Positions 34,028 to 43,670 of a stretch of DNA of 64,000 nt are shown piece after piece (within the stretch, counting starts at the first letter, position 1; the number at the start of each line of letters is the position of its first letter). The stretch lies in assembly GCA_023053545.1 (NCBI GenBank), contig JAKZAN010000005.1:1426001-1490000 (forward strand), given 5' to 3'. Under the pieces are notes generated by a model that worked only from the letters and a program-made list of their open reading frames with translations, ran no database searches and was not told the DNA's origin. This DNA is from Lepidurus packardi. Its lineage: Eukaryota; Arthropoda; Branchiopoda; Notostraca; Triopsidae. The position numbers were made by a program, and so were the translations under genes.

Positions 34028-37000
34028 ATGGACTCGGATAAGAAAAGCTCGGAAGCTGGAAGTAGGCAACTATACGTTACAAGGTTTAAAGAGTACAGGT
34101 ATTAAAGACCCATGTCTCATTTTAGCTTCCCAAAACATTACTAATATATTCAATGGTCCGTTTAACGTCCATGGTGCTGACGGTGTATCCGTGGGTGGCA
34201 ACGTAAATATAGAAGGACAAGAAAGCTCTTCGCGGAAACAATCACGACCGGTTGACTTTGATAAATTGGATGTAAAGTTTCGAATTCATTGAAGTAGCAA
34301 TGTTAACCACTGTAGGCGTTTTCGTTTATAGTGCACGAGGTTGAAAACGTACTACTCGACTGCCTTATGCAAAGCATCTCCACTGCCATGGTACCCCGAG
34401 CACACTTGGGACATCGACGAAGTCTACACGGAGCTAGCCTTACAAAACTCAACAAAGTTTTGCGTGGAAAAACTTTTTGAACAATGTCAGGTAAGAATTA
34501 CACTTTAATTCTTTTAAAACTCATCTGCGTACTCGATGTCCACTTCAGGAACAATTACAAAAAGGCGGTAGCTACCGCATTCTGATCGAAGGAAACGCCG
34601 GCTATGGAAAGTCAACCTTGATGCTTAAGATCGCTTCTGATTGGTCTGAAAGAGACACCAGTGATCCCACGAATTACACGAGTCCTTTTGGTCTACTGCT
34701 TGTAGTAAAATTGGGCTCCGTTGGTGAAGATGTAAGTCTACTTAAACACGTATCATCAAGGCTCTATTTGTTCCTAAATTTAAACCAGGAAAACATCTTG
34801 AGTTACATGGAATCAATCTACGACGAGAAGATGGACACAAAACTTAAGGATATATTAAAAAGTAAAGGAGCAGAAGAGGTTCTGATTCTCCTAGACGGGT
34901 ACGATGAGACCAATGCTAAGACCAAGAAAGAGGTAGGTCGGATAATGAAGAAAGACATGATGAGCAAGTGCCACGTGGTGCTCACATCGAGATGCGGACA
35001 TGTGCCCGATGATGTCAAAGCTAAAGCCAAGTTTGTAACAGTTGAAGGCTTTGGACAAAGACAAGTGGCAGTGGCAGTTGGCAAGTTCTTCATAAAGGCA
35101 GGTCACGTAACCAAAGCCGATGTTATAAATTGTTTCGATAGACCGCTCGGAGTGTCGGATTCCGATAGCGAACTCGATGACTCGATCCTACCTAGTAGCG
35201 ATGATTTTAAAAATGTTGAAGAAATTTACAAACTAAAGCCTGAAGCTGAACGACTCAGTCTGGAGCAATTCAAGCAATTCCTACGGAAGCTACGAGTCGA
35301 GAGTCCTTACAAAGAACTAGCTCAATGTCCACTGCTTTGCGTCATGATGTGCTGCTTAGTCAGCGATTGCCCGAACGGTGAACTACCTTCAACTGTTTCG
35401 GGTCTTTACTTTGCCATGATCAACCGGAACCTCTACCGCGCAGTCAGAAAGAAAGCTGGCAAAGTCTGGAACTTCAATATCCTCGACAGTCGGATCCGCC
35501 AAGGTCACGAAAGCTACCTTCAAGACTTTGGTCGTCTTTGCATCGACGGTCTGAAAACTAAAAGCATGAGCTTCACCTTGTTTGACATAACGGGAAACGA
35601 AGAAGAGGCTGAAACTACCGACGTCAAAGTTACTCAACTAATCGGGGCAGGAGTTCTGGTACAAGACACCAAAGACAAGATTCCTCGTTACCAAGTTCCT
35701 CATCGAACCACGGCAGAATTTCTAGCCGCCTACTATCTTGGTAGAGAAACCGACCACAATCTTATGGAACAGAACTTACTTGACCTGTATCGGCAAGAGG
35801 CCAGCTTCAATGAAGTTGCGGTTTCCCTGATAGAAATGGGAAAGTCAAGGTGTTTAGTCGACGCTTTCCGTGTCATTAAGTTTCCTTCCGACTGTCTTAA
35901 CAAGTTTATGAAAAATTATTTCACCCAATATGGTGCCGCTGGAACCTGGTCGAAATTTAAAGATGCTCTGCCGAACGCGTACGTCCAAGCTAAACTATTT
36001 ACATGTGAGGAGCAGATCACTGTTAGCCCAGCTGAGCCTAGCCTAACTCTGCTTCATCTGGTTGAAGAGCTCGGCAAGAAGAACATTGGAGAAAAAAACG
36101 CACACCGTTCATTTCCAAGGGATTGCCTCGTTTTCCTTTACTTAGACCGTTTTTGTTCACAAAGTGTTCCAGTTCTGTTGCAGACTTTATCCAAGTCCGG
36201 TGTTCTTCATATATTGAAATTTGATTCAAGCTACGATACAATTGGCGATGTCACTCGCAATCTTCAGGGGTGTCTTAAAGCTGATTCCTGTACTGTTAAG
36301 TTGCTCTTTGTTCGCTGTACAGAAGGTATTTTAAATTAACTATCTGGATTTTAAATGCTGTTTTGGCTATTTTTAATACTTAGATTTAATACCGGTCGTG
36401 ACCGAGGCCATGCAAGAGGTTCTTGAAGCTTTCCGTCTGAAGCATTTCGAGATCTACCCAAATTGTAAGTGCGGGGAAGTGCTGTAGTTATTTGATTGCA
36501 GACGTTGATGTGATGTAATGTGGACGTCTCCAAGGTGATGCTGCAACACACTACAACTTACTCTTTGAATTCTTATTGCAGGGCAGAAAGCTGATACATC
36601 ACCACTATCGGAAGTATTGACTGGGAAGTGGGTGTCTCGCTTCATATGCATGGATACGAGGTATAAGAACAATAGCCACGTAATCAGAACTATTAAGTAA
36701 CGAGGTTTTTCTAGTTGTGGTGTGTTGAAACCAATATTGAAACTACTTTCGGAGCCTGGATCCTGTTCCAATCCGCTGGACCTCCACGAAAATAGAGACT
36801 TATTGCTTGAAGACCTAGTAATGCTCGCCAGTAAACTTGAAACGCTAACGCTTCGAGAGCGGGATCCACACTTTTACGTGAGTGAGAAAATTGTACAACT
36901 GCACTTCCCAAAAACTTTTCATCCTCGCGCCATCACCCTTTTCATGAATAATTCAATCACAATTCACCCTTGTTTATACGAAGAAATTCCGTTTTACTCG

Positions 37001-37926
37001 TATTACAGGTTACTAGAATCAGTAAGTACGCGGTAAAGGAAAAATGGTCTCTGAAAAGTCTTCATCTTGTGAACGTTTCACTCAAGTTTCATGGATTGCT
37101 TCCGTCAGCTGATGAGAACCAAGAGCTCCTCCTTGCTTGGAGAACGGCGGCACTAAGCCTGGAGGAATTGTTCATCGATAACTGCATCTTTCCAATCAAA
37201 TTGTTCAGTTGGTTGAACCTAACTGCATCTAATCTGCGAACTCTCTCCATTGGCTCAGTCTTTATCTATAGGGAGACGAACGATAACGTCGTTTACATTA
37301 AATCCTTTCGTGATGATCAGTTGTTTACAAATTTGGGTTTCGACGATCATGGTCAGTTCGTTGACATTCAAGAGTTTCGTTATGATCAGTTGTTGGAAGC
37401 CTTAACCCGAAGTAGTGGAGACAATATTGAGGAGTTGTCATTATTACGCACCTTTTGGCCAAACAGGGATGTACTGATGCTGCATCCGATCCGAGAAGCC
37501 CTTCAACGCTGTCCGAGGATGAAGAGAGTCCACCTGGGAATTGCTTTGAGATCTGATTTATCAGAGGTCTCCATAGGTCCTGGTCCTTCAAGTCCATTAT
37601 CCTCCAGTGATGAGGAAGCTTTGAAAAGCAGTAATATGTACTTGGCTTTGTTCAAAATAGTTTTAAGTGTTCCTATGCTTCAAACTGTAACTTCTGAGTT
37701 TTTCTTTAACCACTGGGAAGAAATCGGTACATTCCATGCTATTGCAGACAAGGCTAAAAAATGGCCAGGAAAAACAAACGACAATGAATGCAATACTTCG
37801 TTAACGCTGCGTGACTTATCTAAGCAGAATGCATGTCATGCTATGCATGTGTTCAGAGAGCGAGGACTAGAATACCGACTGAGATACGTTACAGACACGG
37901 TGTACGAGTTTTGGTTCCCTGTGTAA
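34028..37926 (+). CDS. NLR-type receptor 1: RHIM-like N-terminus, NACHT NTPase, LRR-like C-terminus
   Basis: NACHT proteins are switch ATPases that oligomerise on sensing danger or microbes. Eight exons read in phase: 34028-34061, 34126-34271, 34332-34490, 34549-36325, 36384-36464, 36582-36660, 36715-36877, 37009-37926, about 1118 residues. Residues 1-60 are Asn/Gly/Ser-rich with VSVGGNVNI. Exon 3 carries a linker (YPEHTWDIDEVYTEL) as in other NLRs. NACHT starts with Walker A GNAGYGKST, then Walker B LILLDGYDE and sensor VVLTSRCG. A helical region with DSDSELDD and PHRTTAEFLAAYYLG follows. The last exons have LRR-like repeats (for example LKSLHLVNVSLKFHGLL, LSLEELFIDNCIFP). No CARD, Pyrin or death domain is seen. 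Most introns are 53-65 bases, two of about 117-131. Start and first intron rest on frame and the parallel NLR2 structure. No ligand can be inferred. Confidence 0.85.
34185..34211 (+). other. RHIM-like motif coding segment of NLR1
   Basis: Codes for VSVGGNVNI within an Asn/Gly-rich context (SQNITNIFNGPFNV upstream). It aligns position by position with the RIPK3 RHIM core VQVGDNNYL: hydrophobic-x-hydrophobic-Gly, then an Asn two residues on and a hydrophobic at the end. The central Gln is Ser. The resemblance is short and is an inference. Confidence 0.4.
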
Positions 37927-37942
37927 ACTAAATATTTCATTA

Positions 37943-37948
37943 AATAAA
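37943..37948 (+). terminator. Poly(A) signal of NLR1
   Basis: AATAAA 17 bases after the NLR1 stop; the same arrangement follows NLR2. Confidence 0.6.
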
Positions 37949-37964
37949 TATGTCATGAACATGA

Positions 37965-38224
37965 GAAATTTGATTTATCAGAGGTCTCCATAGGTCCTGA
38001 TCCTTCAAGTCCATTATCCTCCACTGATGAGGAAGCTCTGAAAAGCAATGATATGTACTTGGCTTTGTTCAGAATACTTTGAAGTGTTCCTGTGCTTCAA
38101 ACTGACTTATGAGTATTTCTTCAACTACTGGGAAGAAATCGGTACATTCCATGCTATTGCAGACAAGGCTGAAAAATGGCCAAGAAAAACAAACGACACT
38201 TACGCAGTAACGGACCATTATTAA
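37965..38224 (+). pseudogene. Truncated tandem copy of the NLR last exon
   Basis: Begins at AAATTTGATTTATCAGAGG and follows the NLR1 last exon from about 37551 to 37800 with scattered changes and small indels, including an early stop. It ends at ACGGACCATTATTAAGTG. The same fragment lies behind NLR2 (47955-48220), so it was present before the block duplicated. Confidence 0.85.
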
Positions 38225-39825
38225 GTGTACCTTCCAAGAAAACATACTGTGCAAACCTATTGTACTAAACTTTTTCGGCATGCTCTTGCCCTCATCGTGT
38301 GCAAACTTACAGTACTGTGGCCCTGCAACCCTTCGCTCTACTGTTTTTTTTCCTTTACGGTGACATTCCATTGCAATTGGGACGAGTTCTGCATTTTCGT
38401 CTTTTCCATGGAAATAGGACAAATCAAAACTGGAATGACTTATTTTTACCGGGGTATGACGTAATGCCGGTCATCTGTTTTTGAACCTCGAAATTGACAC
38501 CAAGAAATCTTGACTGCGCTAAATCGCTGACTTTTGACAAAGCCCGAGTCCACAGCCAAATAGGGGAAAAGGTTTCCTTTACGGAAGTCGTACATCTTAT
38601 TTCGTGAGCTCCCACGGTACTGTCTCGATTGTGACGGAAGGCCCTCAATGGTGTGTTACATAACCCCAAAAAGAACCTATTGTCTAACACACCTACGCCA
38701 ACCAACTCTTACTTTTTTATACAAGGATTCTAGAAGAAGGGACATGATGTGTTTTAGCATTCCTGTTCCAGAAATTGAAATTGAAGGCTCAGCCCTACCA
38801 GTTTCAGTCTGCACAGAGCAGGCGGAAACTTTCCAATGTGGCTGATTTGGCAGCAACGGGAGAGGCAATTGAAATGGAAGATTCTGTCGTTTCTGACTGG
38901 TAACATACTTTTACTATACAAAACATCACGTGGTTCGATACAACTAAAATAGGCTCAGACTATACGGGGAGTATTTTCAGTTCTAAAAGTGGGGCATGCT
39001 TATATGCAGAATACGCAAAGCATTGGCAAATGACAAGTCACGACAAGCATTGCCCTAGACTCTACCCATCCTATGACTTCATACAGCACCGTGCAAGGTT
39101 GGTTAAGCTGACGAGAAACGTTCGATTCCCTCTCCTTCCCTTGACGTAAGCATTGGTTTGGTTTCTCCCCCTTCTTCATGACTTGGTAACGTCCCCATGC
39201 AAGATTATTTAAGCTGTCGAAAAACGTTCGATTTTTCCTGAGAGGTGGACAGTGGCACTCGTTTGGGCCGTTTCAAACGCCAATGTACCAGCCTCCCCCC
39301 TTTTCCCGCCCCTCTCACCATAGCAAGAACTTGCTCTCTTTTCCCGTGGAAATCGAACAGTTTCAAGTCTGAAACTACAACACTGAATAAATATACTCTG
39401 TTACTGCAACTGCGTTTTTGCTTTCAGTGCTTGCTTTGGATTTTGTGCAGATAAAGAAATATAATTTTAAAAGATAATAGCTTTTCATAAGGTAATAGTT
39501 CGATTAGAACTTGCCTCTAAACCTACGACAATCTGTATAGCGTGAAGAATGAATCCCAAGTTTCATAATGTTAAGGCATGAATGCGTCTTTATTCTGTCT
39601 GCCAAACATAAACACTCGTACACCGGGTTAAAGTAATAACGGATCACAAGTACACCTAACTTCGGCTTTACTCTAAGCTCTCTGGTATTACGACTTTCTC
39701 TCTTCATCTCTGCCACGTGACGCCTCCTGCTTCGTTACCCCGTAACCTTCGCAAAGCATGACCTAAGTCAGGGTAACTAGGCCTTACCGGTCAACCGAAC
39801 ACTGACCGGAAGGAAGAACACTTCC
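38225..39825. other. Intergenic sequence, no gene recognised
   Basis: Several open frames of 60-120 codons on both strands carry no domain. The first bases (GTGTACCTTCC) are the undisturbed flank of the TTAA site at which a transposon sits in the NLR2 unit. Confidence 0.45.
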
Positions 39826-39899
39826 GTGACCCACTTGGCAATAAATTACTACTTCCTCAAAAGCTCAGTCATTTCATTTCAGCCATTCCTCTTTGTTGC

Positions 39900-40500
39900 C
39901 AATTCTCACGTGACAAGTCATTGTTCCCACTTGCACCAACCTTACGCCACACGAAAAGTACTGAAGAAAACGTCCGTACCGTCACAGAAATCACAGTCAC
40001 CTGCTCTTACTGACAATGCTACAGTTTTGGAGCAGGAAGATGTCCCTATCTCCTTGCCACTCTGTTCTTCCTCTGAAGCCCACGAGCAACTCGTAGCTGA
40101 GAATCAACGTCTCAAGGGGAAACTTTCAGAAATGACCACTCGACAAACGGCACTCATGAACGACTGCAGCTCCAGGAAGAATGCTTGTGGAAAGATATCG
40201 ACATGTTAAAATCAAAGCTAGCTCAAAAGCAAACTCAAAACGCGGGCATGAAAAAATAATTGCTCGATTTTCAGTCGCAAATCTGTCTGGCAAATAGGAA
40301 TATTTCAGTTATCCACCAAAACAATCAGCCATTAGAAAAAGAGCTGGAAAAATTGCGAACAACCAGCAGTTTATCAAACCCGAATGACCGAAACTACTGT
40401 ATCCTTACATCGAATCTACCGCATCCTTACACCAATGTTTACCAAAACCCACATCCGAATCCTTTTGAAAGAGAGAAAGTCCGAGCCAACGGGGAAACAG
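39900..40500 (+). pseudogene. Degenerate coiled-coil coding remnant
   Basis: Frames at 39826-40209 and 40260-40511 look protein-like: LEQEDVPISLPLCSS, then a heptad-like EAHEQLVAENQRLKGKLSEM, followed after stops by NISVIHQNNQPLEKELEKL. This resembles the middle of a THAP-type or transposase-derived protein with a coiled coil, but no THAP zinc finger is present. The frame is broken at least twice. It runs straight into a fragment of the NLR pseudogene. Function unknown. Confidence 0.35.
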
Positions 40501-40559
40501 AAGATACATGAAGGGGCCATACCTCTTCGGTATATTAGAGGTAGAGCTTATAGATATCT

Positions 40560-41765
40560 GCGTGAAACGCTGCGTCGACGGTCTGAAAAGTGGAAGCATG
40601 AGCTTCACCTTGTTTGACATAACGGGAAACGAAGAAGAGGCTGATTTAAATATTAAACGCTGGACCGCGAAAATTGACACAGAACCAGGAATACTTCAAG
40701 ATGTTCTTCGATTCATGGATGCTAAGAAACACGCACTGGCTGAGCGGAATGGTTGTAGGTATATTCTAGAATATAGGATAACCCAGTCGATTAATCTTTC
40801 TTAAAATTTCTATGGCAGCTTCCAACAATGCTCTATCCTCGTTCGGGCAAGTAACTATAAGCCATTCCACGGTCCACATAGGTACCCGTTATGAAAATCA
40901 AGGAAACTGTTCGCTAAAACCATCGGTGGACATTGATACGTTAGGAGTAAAAAGTCCAATTTGTTGAAGTAGCAATGTTTACAACTGCACCCGTTTGCGT
41001 TTATAGTTCACGGAATTGAAAGAGGACTATTCGACTGCCTTATGCAGAGCATCTCCACTGCCCTGGTACCCCGAGTACACTTGGGACATAAGGCCAAGAC
41101 CAAGAAAGAGGTAGGTCGGATAATGAAGACACGATGAGCAAGTGCCACGTGGTGCTCACGTCGAGATGCGGACATGTACCCGACCATGTCAAAGGTGCCT
41201 GTTGTAATTCTTAGAAGTATGTCCTTATAGCGACCTTGTTTATATTGCTAAGAAGACCTTGTTTGCTATTGACCCTGTCCCCTTTGCCATAATGTTAACC
41301 TTAGCTTCCTCATTCCCTATTACCTTGACCCTAACCTTAGCTTCCTCGTTCCTTAACCTTAGCTCATTATATCCAGTGATATAAAAGGGGTTGGTGTTTG
41401 GTAGTAAGTGGCGATTTCAGTTGGAAACGTAGCTGTGACAAGTTACTGTCAATACAGTGTTAGTCATAAGAAATCCCCACAGTGCCAACATGCCTTGCGT
41501 GTAACAGTGAAAGGCTTTGGACAAAGACGAGTGGCAGAGGCAGTTGGCAAGTTCTTCATCAAGGCAGGTCACTTAACCAAAGCCGATGTTATAAATTGTT
41601 TCGATATACCGCTCGGAGTGACAGATTCGGATAGCGAACTCGATGACTCGATCCTACCTAGGATCGATGATTTTAAAAAATGTTGAAGAAATTTACCCAC
41701 TAAAGCCTGTAGCTCAACGACTCAGTCTGGAAGAATTCAAGCAATTCCTACGGAAGGTAGAAGAC
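40560..41765 (+). pseudogene. Shredded third NLR copy
   Basis: Four pieces of an NLR related to NLR1/NLR2 lie in a jumbled or deleted state. 40569-40645 matches the helical region after NACHT (SMSFTLFDITGNEEEA). 40752-41090 matches the VHIG motif exon, its intron and the linker exon of NLR2, but with ATT in place of the start ATG. 41091-41199 jumps to the NACHT region between Walker B and the sensor. 41491-41765 continues after a solo LTR with the post-NACHT acidic segment. Walker A, Walker B and the whole LRR part are missing. The order shows at least one rearrangement, not just deletions. Confidence 0.85.
41200..41490 (+). mobile_element. Solo LTR inside the NLR pseudogene
   Basis: A 291-base insert with TG...CA ends (TGTTGTAATTC at the left, GTGCCAACA at the right) is flanked by a 4-base duplication TGCC (41196-41199, 41491-41494). 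NLR2 shows the uninterrupted sequence. A TATA box (GATATAAAAGGGG, about 41379-41391) sits where an LTR promoter should be, preceded by short repeats of CCTTAGCTTCCTC. It is unrelated in sequence to the Gypsy LTRs at 25 and 31 kb. The family is not determined; recombination between two LTRs would have left it. Confidence 0.8.
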
Positions 41766-42498
41766 TAGAGTCCTTACAAGGAACTACAAGAGAACTTACA
41801 AGAGTCCTTACAAGGAACTTTGTTTGAAGCGCAACAACGCAGTTGTCTCGCTTCAAACAAAGACCTTCAAACTTGAAACGTGTTCCAAGCAGTTGCCATT
41901 TTTTTATGCTTAAGCGCAACAACGCCGCAACTACGGCGTATGTGGTAGAGTCCTTGAAATAACTTGCTAACAGTTGGTCCGCTGTTAAAATACAGATTAG
42001 TGTAGATCAGTCCATCCTCATTCGGACTCTATTTTCTGATAACTTCAAACGGAAACTTTAACCGATTACAGCTTCGAAACCAGCTTATATCATTAAGTCC
42101 TTGAGTATACACTATACACATTTCACCAAAAAGCTTTGTAAAGTGTTTCTAATGTTACAAGGATCGAGAAAACCTCCCAAGGTCCCATCTGTGCCAGAAA
42201 CTGAATTTTGGTCATTAAAATGCAAGATAAAAAACCCCCGGTTGCAACTCGCATGACAACTTTCTCGAACAACTATCTCGGCCTATATATTGTGAAACAC
42301 AAAAGAAACAAACATTTGCATAATAAACCAAACTTTTAACCATATGGACCAATTCTAGTGACTACAACAAATAGCTAGAACACAAAGAAAAAGTTCTGGG
42401 TTAAAGTATAATCTTAGTTTTGAAAGATCTCTAATTATTATTGCTCTTGGTTTGTTTAACCGTCTGCACTGGAAAAAAGGATACATCGCTTATTAATT

Positions 42499-42559
42499 CA
42501 TGTTGTCGAGGAAAGTATGATAATAACTCAGTTTTTATCCTACTTTCCTCGACAACATG
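42499..42559. repeat. Perfect 19-bp inverted repeat (hairpin)
   Basis: CATGTTGTCGAGGAAAGTA at 42499-42517 is perfectly complementary to TACTTTCCTCGACAACATG at 42541-42559, with a 23-base spacer. It could be a folded RNA, a pre-miRNA-like hairpin or a small palindromic insertion. Confidence 0.9.
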
Positions 42560-42608
42560 GATTACAAGTTAAACCAATTATTTGCTTTCCGAAAGGTAAG
42601 AACCACGG

Positions 42609-42656
42609 TACAAAGGTTTACAAACCTTTATGTATAAGCCTTTATACTGTGGTAAG
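42609..42656. repeat. Second, imperfect hairpin
   Basis: ACGGTACAAAGG with its upstream ACC pairs with CCTTTATACTGTGGT (13 of 15), with a 20-odd-base spacer that itself contains AAAGGTTTACAAACCTTT, a smaller inverted repeat. Confidence 0.6.
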
Positions 42657-43670
42657 AACATTTGATTTTAACTACAAACCGTATTTCAATTTTGACAAAT
42701 TTCTCAGCTGAACGTTTATTCCTCATAAGATTCAGAAGGTGCGTTTCTTGAAATAAAGCTTCTGAAGACGCTATTTGTCCTACTGTCAACGAAGTATCGG
42801 GCAAGTCAAGCTGCAAGATCAAGACACCAGAGGAATTAGAGTCGAATCGCAAAAGTTGCAGAATCGGCTGCACTTTGTTTGATGTCACAGCCGTTCACCG
42901 AGGGGAAGTCCCCAGTATTCCCTCGACTTTGTCCCATACGGAGAGCAATTTAGGCTGAGAAGCGAGTTTTAGGTTCAGCGTCTCATGTTAACCAGTTTTA
43001 CCTGTTTTACCTCGACTTGTGTACCGAACGTCGTTCCGTATGCCGCTGGAGTGAACTGACAGTGAATTCTCAAAGCTTCATGAAAGTGCGCATGTAGAGA
43101 ATCGTCTGCTACCCTTCCACACCACGTCTGAGTCCGCTTTTGTTCCCACCGTGACTTTATTCATTCGGTTACTTATTTCGCAATTAAAAAACATTATTTT
43201 ATCTGTAAAAGGTACATTGATTCTTTGCACTCTGGAAAGATAAGACGACGAGCAATTAAAGCGAAACAGACAGAGAAGAATGGCCAGTATTTCGGTAGCA
43301 AAACTTAAAAAAGTCGTCGACCTTTGTGGAGTTAATTTTGACCTTTCCGCTGAGTTTACATGACATTAGAAAATGCAGATTTGACCTTGTTGCGTGTTCT
43401 CGAGTGCTTCATGGAATCGGCGCCGCAAGTTCTTCTTCAGCTTTACATTCCACTTTCTGAACTTAGATTGGACTACTGGGTGCTGCGGTATCAAGATTTG
43501 TGCGCAGTTTGCTGCTTTTAATGGAAACAACAAAGGGTGCGACAGACAGGGGTTCCGATAGTTATCTTGTTTACGTGAATCCATGTTTAAAGCAAATGTA
43601 CGATTTCCCTTAGAAAAAAGTGAAATTGGCGAAGTGATATCGTGGGTAAGTTGAGGAAAATACCGACACG

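Larger units (their letters stand above)
41766..43670. other. Intergenic sequence with hairpins, no gene recognised
   Basis: Near 41780-41830 the NLR-derived sequence GAGTCCTTACAAGGAACT is repeated several times, marking the decayed edge of the pseudogene. Two hairpins lie at 42499-42559 and 42609-42656. No domain-bearing frame is present. The NLR2 promoter should be at the right end. Confidence 0.5.

Noticed and set aside
34818-35106. Antisense frames of 70-90 codons over NLR1 and NLR2 NACHT exons
   Set aside because: They are mirror images of conserved coding sequence and have no independent domain or splice support.
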